Below are positions 15,975 to 24,178 of a DNA stretch of 64,000 nucleotides, piece by piece. The stretch is from NCBI GenBank assembly GCA_934141245.1, contig CAKPCB010000004.1:42370-106369 (forward strand), written 5' to 3'. This DNA is from an uncultured Bacilli bacterium. GTDB taxonomy: Bacteria > Bacillota_I > Bacilli_A > RF39 > UBA660. Position 1 is the stretch's first letter. Each line of letters begins with the position of its first letter. Under the pieces are notes generated by a model. It was not told where the DNA came from and did no database searches. It saw only the letters and a list, made by a program, of their open reading frames with translations. Position numbers and translations under genes: made by a program.

Positions 15975-16703
15975 CTATTGTCTACCCAAGTATTCTATAA
16001 GAATTGTTACTAATGAATTAACAAAGTATGATTTTGATGCAATATTAGTTAAACTTGGTGTTTCTAAAAATATTGTTGATTTACCTAAATTAGCTAATTC
16101 ATAATTTTTATTAGTATCTACAATTGAAATTATTCCATCAGCAGTTAATTGAACTGGTTCAGCGTTATATACCCATTGACTAACTCCAACATATATATTA
16201 TCAGTATTTGCCTCTCTAAGGCCGACAGCTACTATATCAGTTGTTGGATCAAAGTCAGGACCATTTACTGTTGGATATGCAGAAATAGAAAAAGATACTT
16301 TATAATATCCTGGAATATTGAACTTTATTGAATCGTTTTCACTATCTAATGTTACAAGATTACTTATATCAAGTTCAATTCTATCTATTGGGATATTATC
16401 AGTAGAAGGCACAGGTATTCCATCAGCAGAAGTTCCATCATTAAATGTCACAAGATAAGCTGCTCTGATTCTGTTTGGACCCTCATCACCCTTTTCTCCA
16501 CGGGGTATTACAAAATCTAATATATGTTTTTTATCTTGAATAGTGTCAATAACTTTTGCACTTGTATCAGGATCTCCTGTGATTGTATTTCTAATAGTAA
16601 TAGTTTCTCCTTCACCTTGTGGACCAGCTGGTCCGGTCGGCCCCATAATATAGCAGTAACAATTCGACTTTTTTTTCTTTATATCCTTACAATCATCAAA
16701 CAT
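15975..16703 (-). CDS. Short collagen-like surface protein with C1q/BclA-type head
   Basis: A 242-aa protein. After a Cys/Lys-rich N-terminus (DCKDIKKKKSNCYC) come two very short Gly-X-Y tracts, GPTGPAGPQGEG at about 21-32 and GEKGDEGP at about 69-76. Residues about 80-240 are beta-rich (PGYYKVSFSISAYP is typical of C1q/TNF-like heads) as in BclA-type exosporium proteins. There is no signal peptide, as for many exosporium glycoproteins. It is divergent from spoIIIAH with both RBS-driven starts in a shared 120-bp region, which supports a spore-surface role; this is inference. Confidence 0.7.
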   Translation of the reverse strand: MFDDCKDIKKKKSNCYCYIMGPTGPAGPQGEGETITIRNTITGDPDTSAKVIDTIQDKKHILDFVIPRGEKGDEGPNRIRAAYLVTFNDGTSADGIPVPSTDNIPIDRIELDISNLVTLDSENDSIKFNIPGYYKVSFSISAYPTVNGPDFDPTTDIVAVGLREANTDNIYVGVSQWVYNAEPVQLTADGIISIVDTNKNYELANLGKSTIFLETPSLTNIASKSYFVNSLVTILIEYLGRQ

Positions 16704-16822
16704 AAAACTCTCCTTTCTATAGTTATTTTATTAATCTAGAAATAATTTGTATGTTTTCTTTATCTATAAATAGTAATAAATTCTATTAATAATAATAATA
16801 TTAAATGAAAAGGAGAGTTTTT

Positions 16823-17350
16823 ATGATAAACAAGCAAAATTTATGGTTTTTAACATTATTTAGTTTGATATTGGTTTTAAGTGTGTATTATATAACTATG
16901 CCTAATGAATTATTACTAACAAACAATACTGCAAAAGTTCAAAAAACGGATAAAGATACTAAAAAAGAAGAAAGTGTTAGTAAAGAAACTAAAGTTTCTG
17001 TTGAACAGAGTGAAATATTAGAAGCTTTAAGAGTGAATCTGGAAGAAGAACGACAAGAAATAAAAGCAAATTTGGAAGCTCTTCTTACAAAAGCAAATGC
17101 AACAACAGAGGAAAAAAATTCTGCATATGAACAAATTCAGACGTTAAATCAAGTTAAAGGGCAGGAAATGACATTAGAAGCAAAGATTAAAAAGAAATAT
17201 AATTTTCCAGCTTTTGTTAAAATAGAGGACAAGCAAATAACAGTTGTAATAGATAATGATAAGCACGATACAGAACTTGCCAATAATATAATGAGATTAA
17301 TCCAAGAAGAGTTTAAAGAAAAAGTTTACGTTACCGTACAATTTAAATAG
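16823..17350 (+). CDS. spoIIIAH: Stage III sporulation protein AH-like
   Basis: A 175-aa protein with one N-terminal TM helix (about 7-25), a Lys/Glu linker that can form a coiled coil (about 55-115), and a C-terminal domain (about 120-175, VKIEDKQITVVI...NIMRLIQEEF) of the ring-forming YscJ/FliF type. SpoIIIAH sits in the mother-cell membrane and binds SpoIIQ to form the channel to the forespore. It is normally last in an eight-gene spoIIIA operon; here it stands alone. Start ATG 16823 has AAGGAG 7 nt upstream; the ATG at 16805 precedes that RBS. Confidence 0.85.
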   Translation: MINKQNLWFLTLFSLILVLSVYYITMPNELLLTNNTAKVQKTDKDTKKEESVSKETKVSVEQSEILEALRVNLEEERQEIKANLEALLTKANATTEEKNSAYEQIQTLNQVKGQEMTLEAKIKKKYNFPAFVKIEDKQITVVIDNDKHDTELANNIMRLIQEEFKEKVYVTVQFK

Positions 17351-17367
17351 CAAAAAGCTATTTTTTT
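17345..17367 (+). terminator. Terminator of spoIIIAH
   Basis: AAATAGC / GCTATTT stem, A5 loop, T run; the hairpin overlaps the stop codon. Confidence 0.8.
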
Positions 17368-17456
17368 CTGTTACACTGATAAATACCCTCAACTAAAATC
17401 TTTGTAAACATAGAATACTATGAGTAAAAATATATAAGAGAGAGAGGGTTGAACTT

Positions 17457-17660
17457 ATTAAAGGAATATTAACTCTTCGTGAAAGAGAAGTGTTTGAACT
17501 TTTAATTAAAAATTATACTACTAAAGAAATTGCTCAAGAATTAGACATAAGTGAAAAAACAGTAAGAAATCATATTTCTAATACTATGCAAAAACTAGGT
17601 GTTAAAGGAAGAGCAGGTGCAGTAATAGAACTACTTAGATTAAAAGAACTAACACTATAA
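17457..17660 (+). CDS. gerE: GerE-like LuxR-family spore regulator, apparent ATT start
   Basis: Reading 17457-17660 gives a 67-aa LuxR-type HTH protein: LTLREREVFELLIKN, TTKEIAQELDISEKTVRNHI, SNTMQKLGVKGRAGAVIELL. This is closely GerE-like (TKREREVFELL, TTKEIA, ISEKTVRNHISNAMQKLGVKGR in B. subtilis). GerE is the late mother-cell regulator of coat genes and consists of little more than this domain. The frame is closed by TGA at 17421 and contains no ATG, GTG or TTG before the HTH. A GAGAGAGAGGG site (17438-17448) lies 8 nt before ATT at 17457, so ATT is the best start. The TTG at 17449 is out of frame. Confidence 0.75.
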   Translation: MKGILTLREREVFELLIKNYTTKEIAQELDISEKTVRNHISNTMQKLGVKGRAGAVIELLRLKELTL

Positions 17661-17704
17661 TGAATAAATGTAGAGTATTTTCATAATATTGAATAGGTGA
17701 TAAA

Positions 17705-18625
17705 ATGTTAAAAAGACAAGCTTTAAAGAAAATACTCATTACATCTTTAACAATCGTTATCCTTTTGATGATATATATTATGCCTACTGGTGAAGAATCT
17801 ACTAAAAAACTTAACACAGTGCCTAAAGTTGAATATACAGAAAATGAAGTTGGATATATATATTTGATGAATGATAGCGATTTATTAGTTAGAGTAGATT
17901 TTTTGATTGGAAAGTATAATAATATAGAAGAACAAGTAAAACAGATAATAAATAATCTAATATCAAATTCAACATCGCCAAAGGAATTAAAAAATATAAT
18001 TCCAAAAAAGACAAAATTGAACAATGTGAATTTTAAAGATGGAATTCTTACATTGAACTTTTCAAAAGATATTTTAACTGTTGAAGAGAAGTATCAAGAA
18101 AAAATCATAGAATCAATTTCATTTTCTGTTTTTGAAATTAAAGAAATAAATAGTGTTAATATTTTGGTAGAAGATGAAAATATAAATAAATATTTTAAAA
18201 GTATTCCAGATAATATAACTAGGCAATTTGGAATTAATAAAAAATATGATATTAAAAGTCTAAAAAAAATTCAAAAGGTAGTTGTGTATTATATAAATGA
18301 AATTGAAAATAAAAATTACTTTGTTCCAGTAACAAGTTATATAAATGATGAAGAAGAAAAAGTAAAAATAATAATTCAAAACTTGTCAAGTAATTATATA
18401 TTTGAACCCAATTTAAAAAGTCTATTAAATAGCAATACAGAATTAATAAACTATGAAATTAAAGATGATATGATGAATTTAAACTTTAATAATAGTATAT
18501 TTATAAATGGAAATATTCTTGAAGAAGTTATATATACAATAAGTAATTCAATATTTGATAGTTACGATGTTAATAAAATTACTTTTAATGTCGAAAATAA
18601 AGTTATTAAAGAGGTTACTAAATAA
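17705..18625 (+). CDS. gerM: GerM-like protein with two GerMN domains
   Basis: A 306-aa protein: N-terminal TM or signal anchor (about 9-26), then two beta/alpha GerMN domains at about residues 45-165 and 190-300. The domains show the family pattern (VRVDFLIG...IINNLIS, then LTLNFSKDI...ESISFSVFEI, repeated as MMNLNFNNSI...VIYTISNSIFD). GerM is a mother-cell lipoprotein/anchored protein that helps SpoIIIAG and SpoIIIAH-SpoIIQ complex assembly. Adjacency to spoIIIAH and gerE fits. The RBS is AGGTGATAA. No lipobox Cys is seen. Confidence 0.8.
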   Translation: MLKRQALKKILITSLTIVILLMIYIMPTGEESTKKLNTVPKVEYTENEVGYIYLMNDSDLLVRVDFLIGKYNNIEEQVKQIINNLISNSTSPKELKNIIPKKTKLNNVNFKDGILTLNFSKDILTVEEKYQEKIIESISFSVFEIKEINSVNILVEDENINKYFKSIPDNITRQFGINKKYDIKSLKKIQKVVVYYINEIENKNYFVPVTSYINDEEEKVKIIIQNLSSNYIFEPNLKSLLNSNTELINYEIKDDMMNLNFNNSIFINGNILEEVIYTISNSIFDSYDVNKITFNVENKVIKEVTK

Positions 18626-18650
18626 AAATCAAAAAAGATTTTTATTTTTT
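18624..18650 (+). terminator. Terminator of gerM
   Basis: AAAAATC / GATTTTT stem with A6 loop and following T7. Confidence 0.7.
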
Positions 18651-18730
18651 TAAAATGTGACTCTTTTTTCTATTTAGAATATAAAATAATAATATATGTG
18701 TTATAATATATAATTGTTTGGAGGTGCTTT

Positions 18731-19489
18731 ATGTTAAAAATAGAAAATTTAACAGTGAGTGTTGATAGTAAGAAAATTTTAGATGATTTTTCTCTTAATA
18801 TAAATGATGGGGAAATACATGTAATAATGGGACCAAATGGAACAGGAAAAAGTACGCTTTCAAAGGTTATATTAGGTAGTGAAGACTATAAAGTATTATA
18901 TGGTGATATTATTTTTAATGGAAAAAGTATTAAGAATTTAACAACTGATGAAAGAGCAAAATTAGGAATATTTTTGTCCATGCAGAATCCTACTAGTATA
19001 GATGGAATAAGCAATAGTGAATTTATTAAATCTGCTATTAATGAAAGACGTACTAGTCCAATAGGATTATATGAATTTATAAAGAAAGTTGAAGAAGTAT
19101 CAAAAGACTTATCTATAGATAAGGAGTTTGTACATAGAAATGTAAACGTTGGAGCCTCTGGTGGAGAAAGAAAGAAAAATGAAATTTTTCAATTGAGGAT
19201 GTTGGAACCTAATTTTATAATACTTGATGAACTTGATTCTGGGCTTGATATAGATAGCTTAAAAATTGTATGTAAAAATATTAATGATTACTTAGAAAAG
19301 AATCCTAAAACTTCGGTATTGATGATTACACATTATCCAAGAATATTAGATTATATTAAACCAAATTATGTTCATGTAATGATGAATGGAAAAATAGTTA
19401 AAACAGGTGATTATAACTTAGCATTAGATATAGAAAAAAATGGATATACTGAGTTAAATAAAGTGAGTGAGTTTAATAAAGATGAATAA
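18731..19489 (+). CDS. sufC: Fe-S cluster assembly ATPase SufC
   Basis: A 252-aa ABC-type ATPase: Walker A GPNGTGKST (about 37), Q-loop MQNPTS, signature SGGERKKNE (about 145), Walker B FIILDELDSGLD. The modified Walker B and SGGE-KKNE are typical of SufC, the energy subunit of the SufBCD scaffold. It is first of a five-gene suf operon (C-D-S-U-B), with an extended -10 TGTTATAAT (18699-18707) and GGAGG RBS upstream. Confidence 0.96.
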   Translation: MLKIENLTVSVDSKKILDDFSLNINDGEIHVIMGPNGTGKSTLSKVILGSEDYKVLYGDIIFNGKSIKNLTTDERAKLGIFLSMQNPTSIDGISNSEFIKSAINERRTSPIGLYEFIKKVEEVSKDLSIDKEFVHRNVNVGASGGERKKNEIFQLRMLEPNFIILDELDSGLDIDSLKIVCKNINDYLEKNPKTSVLMITHYPRILDYIKPNYVHVMMNGKIVKTGDYNLALDIEKNGYTELNKVSEFNKDE

Positions 19490-20183
19490 GTTAATAATAG
19501 GTAACGATTATGATGCAGAAATGTTAGTTATACAAGAAGATACAGATATGCTAGTCAAATTTAGTAATGCAAGTAAGAAAATCAATATTATAGTTGAAAA
19601 TGATTTGGTTTTAAATATTATGGAGCTTTCTTTTAACACTCAAAACACAATTAGTATAGTATTAAAAGAAAATAGTAGAGTTATTTATAATAGAGCAATT
19701 AAAGATGTTGACGATATTATTAATATTTCAATGGACGGCAAGGCTTCTTCTGTTGAAATGAATATTAGTGCTATTAATAATACTAAAACTAAATGTGTGT
19801 TAGATATTATTCATAATAATGTTGAAACAGTTTCAAAATTATCTAATCATGGAATTAATTTATCCACAGGAGAATTGGTATTCTATGTAAATTCACAAAT
19901 AAAAAGTTGTGGACAAAAATCTATAACAAACCAAGAAAACAGAATAATGAACACAAACTGTGGAAAAAGTAATATATTTCCAAATTTAATTGTTGATAAC
20001 AATGATATAGAAGCTAATCACTCCGCATATATTAGTGATTTTGATAAAGAAAGTTTATTCTATTTAAAATCAAGAGGTATTTCAGAACATGTTGCTAGAG
20101 AATTACTAACAAATGGATTCTTAATTGGCAATTTAACTAATAAAGAAATATATGAGCAAGAACTTGTTAATTTTTTTAAATAA
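19482..20183 (+). CDS. sufD: SufD-like Fe-S scaffold subunit (short form)
   Basis: A 233-aa protein with beta-helix-like repeats and the SufB/SufD C-terminal signature SRGISEHVARELLTNGFL (about 195-213). Normal SufD is above 400 aa; this form lacks the N-terminal helical part. The SufC-binding C-terminal helix is kept. Start ATG 19482 overlaps the sufC stop by 8 nt. The short form may be the minimal SufBCD partner in this lineage. Confidence 0.85.
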   Translation: MNKLIIGNDYDAEMLVIQEDTDMLVKFSNASKKINIIVENDLVLNIMELSFNTQNTISIVLKENSRVIYNRAIKDVDDIINISMDGKASSVEMNISAINNTKTKCVLDIIHNNVETVSKLSNHGINLSTGELVFYVNSQIKSCGQKSITNQENRIMNTNCGKSNIFPNLIVDNNDIEANHSAYISDFDKESLFYLKSRGISEHVARELLTNGFLIGNLTNKEIYEQELVNFFK

Positions 20184-20203
20184 ATTAGAATGGAGGTGAA
20201 TTT

Positions 20204-21406
20204 ATGAATAGAGATGATTTTCCTATATTTAAAGAGAAAAAAGACCTGATTTACTTTGATAATGGAGCTACTACATTGAAGCCTCAAAAAGTTATTGATT
20301 CTATCACTTCATATTATAGTAGCTATACTGCAAATGCACATAGAGGTGATTATGATAATAGTATAGAAGTTGATTCAAAGTATGAAGGTGTAAGAACAAA
20401 AGTAAAAAACTTTATTAATGCTGAAAGCGAAAAAGAAATTATATTTACTAAAGGAACCACTGATTCCTTAAATATGATAGTATTTGGGTTTATGATAAAT
20501 TACCTAAAAGATGGTGATGAGGTATTAATAAGCAAAAGTGAACATGCATCAAATGTGTTACCTTGGATGGAACTTGCAAACAGAATAGGAATTAAGATTA
20601 AATACGTAGAATTAAATGAAGATTTTGAGTTAACTCCAGAAAATATTTTAAAAAATATAACTGAAAAAACTAAAGTAATATCACTAGCTCATGTAACAAA
20701 TGTAATAGGTGATGTACGTGATATAAACTCAATAGGAAAAATATGTAAGGAGCACAATATAATATTTGTTGTAGATGCTGCCCAAAGCATAGGACATATT
20801 AAAATAGATGTTACAAAATCTAATATTGATTTTCTTGCATTCTCAGCGCATAAAATGCTTGGACCTACTGGAGTTGGAGTTTTATATGGAAAGTATAATC
20901 TTTTAGACAAATTAATACCAACGAGTTATGGTGGTGGTATGAATTCATTCTTTGAAAGCACTGGTGAGGTAGAATACAAAGAATTACCAGAAAGACTAGA
21001 AGCAGGAACTCAAAATATTGCTGGTGTAATAGGAATGGGGGAAGCGATAGATTATATTAATAAAATAGGTATAGATAATATACACAAACATGAATTAGAG
21101 TTAAAAAAATATGCAATTGAAAAATTAAGTGATATTCCTAATTTAAAGATATACAATAAAAATAGTCAATCTGGAATAGTAGTGTTTAATATAGATAAAA
21201 TTTTTAGTCAAGATTTAGCTGTTTACTTGAATCATTATAAAATTTGTGTAAGATCAGGAAATCACTGTGCAAAAATATTAAAAGATGAAATTAAAGCATC
21301 TAATACTTGCAGAGCAAGTTTCTATATATATAATACTAAAGAGGAAATAGATAAGTTAGTTGATGTATTAGAAAGTAGAGAAAATATATTTGATATAATT
21401 TTATAG
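20204..21406 (+). CDS. sufS: Cysteine desulfurase SufS
   Basis: A 400-aa PLP enzyme that removes sulfur from cysteine as a persulfide. Visible features: YFDNGATTLKP at the N-terminus, HRGDYDNS, PLP-region HVTNVIGD and VVDAAQS, FSAHKMLGPTGVG (PLP lysine), and RSGNHCAK (catalytic Cys in the flexible loop). Length is normal for SufS. RBS GGAGGTG. SufU lies 10 nt downstream as the expected sulfur acceptor. Confidence 0.96.
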   Translation: MNRDDFPIFKEKKDLIYFDNGATTLKPQKVIDSITSYYSSYTANAHRGDYDNSIEVDSKYEGVRTKVKNFINAESEKEIIFTKGTTDSLNMIVFGFMINYLKDGDEVLISKSEHASNVLPWMELANRIGIKIKYVELNEDFELTPENILKNITEKTKVISLAHVTNVIGDVRDINSIGKICKEHNIIFVVDAAQSIGHIKIDVTKSNIDFLAFSAHKMLGPTGVGVLYGKYNLLDKLIPTSYGGGMNSFFESTGEVEYKELPERLEAGTQNIAGVIGMGEAIDYINKIGIDNIHKHELELKKYAIEKLSDIPNLKIYNKNSQSGIVVFNIDKIFSQDLAVYLNHYKICVRSGNHCAKILKDEIKASNTCRASFYIYNTKEEIDKLVDVLESRENIFDIIL

Positions 21407-21416
21407 GAGATATACA

Positions 21417-21833
21417 ATGGATAGTAAATTAAAAAGAGAAATAATGCTAGAACATTATCAAAAACCAATAAATAGGGGACTTATTAATGACGATAGTTAC
21501 AAAAAAATTAATACTAGAAACTCTTCTTGCGTTGATAATCTTGATGTAATGATTAAATTTGAAGATAATATAATAAAAGATATTAGATTTGATGGTGAAG
21601 CTTGTGCAATTAGTACTTCAGCTGCATCAATAATGATTAAAACATTTGTTGGAAAAACAAAAGAAGAAGCAAATGAGATAATTAATAATTATGAAAAAAT
21701 GTTAAATGAGGAAAAATATGATTCATCAGTATTAGAGGAATTAAATGTATATGATGAAATATATAAACAACCTAGTAGAAAAAGATGTGCTTTATTACCA
21801 ATTGAAGCAATTAAAAGAATAATAAATAACTAA
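21417..21833 (+). CDS. sufU: Sulfur-transfer protein SufU
   Basis: A 138-aa IscU-like zinc protein. It has the SufU residues NSSCVD (Cys and Asp ligands), GEACAIS (Cys) and RKRCALLP (Cys), and the extra insertion between the second and third ligands that separates SufU from IscU. SufU accepts sulfane sulfur from SufS by zinc-ligand exchange. RBS GGAGATA. Confidence 0.94.
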   Translation: MDSKLKREIMLEHYQKPINRGLINDDSYKKINTRNSSCVDNLDVMIKFEDNIIKDIRFDGEACAISTSAASIMIKTFVGKTKEEANEIINNYEKMLNEEKYDSSVLEELNVYDEIYKQPSRKRCALLPIEAIKRIINN

Positions 21834-21854
21834 TAATTATGGAAAGGGGCAAAT

Positions 21855-23162
21855 ATGGAAGTAATTGGAATAAATAAAGAAAATATAAAAAAAATTTCAG
21901 AATATAAAAAAGAAGATTCCTGGGTATATGATTATAGAATTAAAAGCTTTGAACTTTTTAATGATTTACCACTTCCTTCTTTTGGACCTAAATATGAAAT
22001 TAATTTTGATAAAATAGTGTACTATAAAAGTAATGAAACATCTATAAAAGATAACTGGAATAATATAGATAAAAATATTAAATGTGAATTTGATAATTTA
22101 GGAGTTACTAATAGTGAAAAAAACTTGGATGGTATTGGTGTTCAGTATGAAAGTGAAGTAATTTATCATAATATGATTGAGGAAGCCAAGAACAAAAATG
22201 TAATTTTTACATCAATAGAGGATGCTATGAAAAAATATCCAGATTTGGTGAAAAAATATTTTGGTAAAATTGTAGCAAATAGCGATAATAAATTTACGGC
22301 TTTAAATTCAAGCGTGTTTAGTGGAGGTAGTTTTATATATATACCACCTAATACTACTCTAGATAGACCACTTCATAGCTATTTTAGAATTAACAGTAGA
22401 GGAATGGGACAGTTTGAGAGAACATTGATAATAGTTGATGATAATAGTTCTCTTCATTATGTTGAAGGATGTACTGCTCCAACATATAGTGATTCATCAC
22501 TACATGCTGCAGTTGTTGAAATATATGTAGGAAAAAATAGTAAATGTCGTTACTCAACAATACAAAATTGGGCACATAATGTTTTAAATTTGGTTACAAA
22601 AAGAGCATTAGTAGATGATGGCGGTACAATGGAATGGATAGATGGAAACATTGGATCATCAGTTACTATGAAATATCCAGCATGTATATTAAAAGGAGAT
22701 AACTCAAGTGGCACTTGTATAACAATAAGTGTTGCATCAAATGCTCAACAGCAAGATAGTGGGGCTAGGATGATACATTTAGGTAAAAATACAACAAGTA
22801 ATATAATTTCAAAAAGCATTGCAAAAAATGGTGGAAATGCAACATATAGAGGTAAAGTTAGAATTGCAAAGTCTGCAGTCAATAGTTCTGCAATGGTAAA
22901 ATGTGATACTCTAATACTAGATTCCAAATCAAAAAGTGATACTTTCCCTGATAATTCTGTCGAAAATAGTAATAGTTCAATTATACATGAGGCAACTGTA
23001 TCTAAGATAAGTGAAGATAATATATTTTACTTAATGAGTAGAGGAATACCAAAAGAAAAAGCAATAGAGTTAATTATACTTGGCTTTATTGAAAGATTTA
23101 GAGAAGAGTTACCATTAGAGTATGCTGTAGAATTAAATCAATTACTAAAAAATAATATTTAA
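21855..23162 (+). CDS. sufB: Fe-S cluster scaffold SufB
   Basis: A 435-aa SufB: N-terminal helical part, beta-helix core (SVFSGGSFIYIPPNT, VEGCTAP, KYPACILKGDNSSG) and the C-terminal SufB/D helix (YLMSRGIPKEKAIELIILGF). The ordering with sufB last is usual for Bacillota. SufB carries the cluster assembly site in the SufBC2D complex. RBS AAAGGGG. A long hairpin terminator follows. Confidence 0.95.
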   Translation: MEVIGINKENIKKISEYKKEDSWVYDYRIKSFELFNDLPLPSFGPKYEINFDKIVYYKSNETSIKDNWNNIDKNIKCEFDNLGVTNSEKNLDGIGVQYESEVIYHNMIEEAKNKNVIFTSIEDAMKKYPDLVKKYFGKIVANSDNKFTALNSSVFSGGSFIYIPPNTTLDRPLHSYFRINSRGMGQFERTLIIVDDNSSLHYVEGCTAPTYSDSSLHAAVVEIYVGKNSKCRYSTIQNWAHNVLNLVTKRALVDDGGTMEWIDGNIGSSVTMKYPACILKGDNSSGTCITISVASNAQQQDSGARMIHLGKNTTSNIISKSIAKNGGNATYRGKVRIAKSAVNSSAMVKCDTLILDSKSKSDTFPDNSVENSNSSIIHEATVSKISEDNIFYLMSRGIPKEKAIELIILGFIERFREELPLEYAVELNQLLKNNI

Positions 23163-23181
23163 AAAACAAAAAAAGTATACA

Positions 23182-23223
23182 AAAATAATTTTATGAGTTA
23201 TATAGATCATAAAATTATTTTTT
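23182..23223 (+). terminator. Terminator of the suf operon
   Basis: 15-bp perfect stem AAAATAATTTTATGA / TCATAAAATTATTTT with a 10-nt loop and following T run. Confidence 0.75.
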
Positions 23224-23332
23224 CTTATATAGAAATAATTTATTTGAATATCTTTATAATTTGTATTTATAAAATGTCTAATTTGAATGCAAAAATAAAA
23301 AATGATAATGTAGCACTGGAAAGGAGGGAAGA

Positions 23333-23662
23333 ATGCTTAATCAGGTTGTTTTGGTTGGAAGATTAGTAAGAGAACCAGAATTACAAAAAAGTGAAAACAA
23401 TAAACAGTATATGATTGTGACTTTAGCAGTCCCTAGAAGTTTTAAAAACTCTAGTGGAGAATATGAAACAGATTTTGTTGATTGTATATTATGGGAAGGA
23501 GTTGCTAAATCAACATGCAGTTATTGTCACAAAGGTGATATTGTTGGAGTAAAGGGAAGAATACAAACAAGAGCTGTAGAACAAGATGATAAAAGCAAAA
23601 AATATTTTACTGACATTATAGCGGAAAGAGTAACTTTTCTATCTAGTAAGTCTAAAGAATAA
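23333..23662 (+). CDS. ssb: Single-stranded DNA-binding protein (short)
   Basis: A 109-aa OB-fold protein: MLNQVVLVGRLVREPEL, FVDCILWEG, KGDIVGVKGRIQTR. It lacks the long flexible tail with the acidic tip seen in housekeeping SSBs, so it may be a second, recombination-type SSB. It is not in the usual rpsF-ssb-rpsR context. GGAGG RBS 5 nt upstream. Confidence 0.88.
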   Translation: MLNQVVLVGRLVREPELQKSENNKQYMIVTLAVPRSFKNSSGEYETDFVDCILWEGVAKSTCSYCHKGDIVGVKGRIQTRAVEQDDKSKKYFTDIIAERVTFLSSKSKE

Positions 23663-23764
23663 ACTTAATAGAGGACTTTACATGATACTGAGTTTCTAAT
23701 TAGTTAACTTAGTGCTTGATGAGCTTTCAATTATTTATAATGGGAGTGATTTGGAGTGTTGTAA

Positions 23765-24121
23765 ATGAATCAATTAGGTGAAAGACTAAAAACTTTGAGA
23801 AAAGAAAAAGGTATGACACAAACTGAATTAGGTAGTATGATAAATGTTACCAAAGTTAGTATTTGCTGTTATGAGAAAGGTATAAGGTTTCCATCACTCG
23901 ATACCTTAATTGACTTATCTGAAGTTTTTAAAGTCAGTATAGATTACTTACTTGGAAAGGATTATTTCGTTGTTGCAGATAATGATGAAAAATATAATGT
24001 AAGATTATCTAAAGAAGAAGTTTCTTTTATAAAAGAGTTAAGAAAATATGATGAATTACATAAAAGAATTATAAAAGAGCCGAAAAGAACAGCTGAATTA
24101 GTTAATAAAAGATTGAAATAA
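23765..24121 (+). CDS. Xre-family HTH transcriptional regulator
   Basis: A 118-aa protein with an N-terminal HTH_3 (about 4-58: LGERLKTLRKEKGMTQTELGSMINVTKVSICCYEKGIR...DTLIDLSEVF) and a short helical C-terminal part. It resembles SinR/Rgg-like stand-alone regulators. The target is unknown. It is a monocistronic unit with a terminator overlapping its stop. Confidence 0.85.
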   Translation: MNQLGERLKTLRKEKGMTQTELGSMINVTKVSICCYEKGIRFPSLDTLIDLSEVFKVSIDYLLGKDYFVVADNDEKYNVRLSKEEVSFIKELRKYDELHKRIIKEPKRTAELVNKRLK

Positions 24122-24145
24122 TATGTTACTTCAATCTTTTTTTTG
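24107..24145 (+). terminator. Terminator of the Xre regulator gene
   Basis: AAAAGATTGAA / TTCAATCTTTT stem, 12-nt loop, T8 run. Confidence 0.75.
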
Positions 24146-24178
24146 ATATAATATATCTAATAATAGGAGAGTGAATAT

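Noticed and set aside
17449..17472. TTG 17449 as the gerE start
   Set aside because: It is out of frame with the HTH and meets TAA after seven codons.
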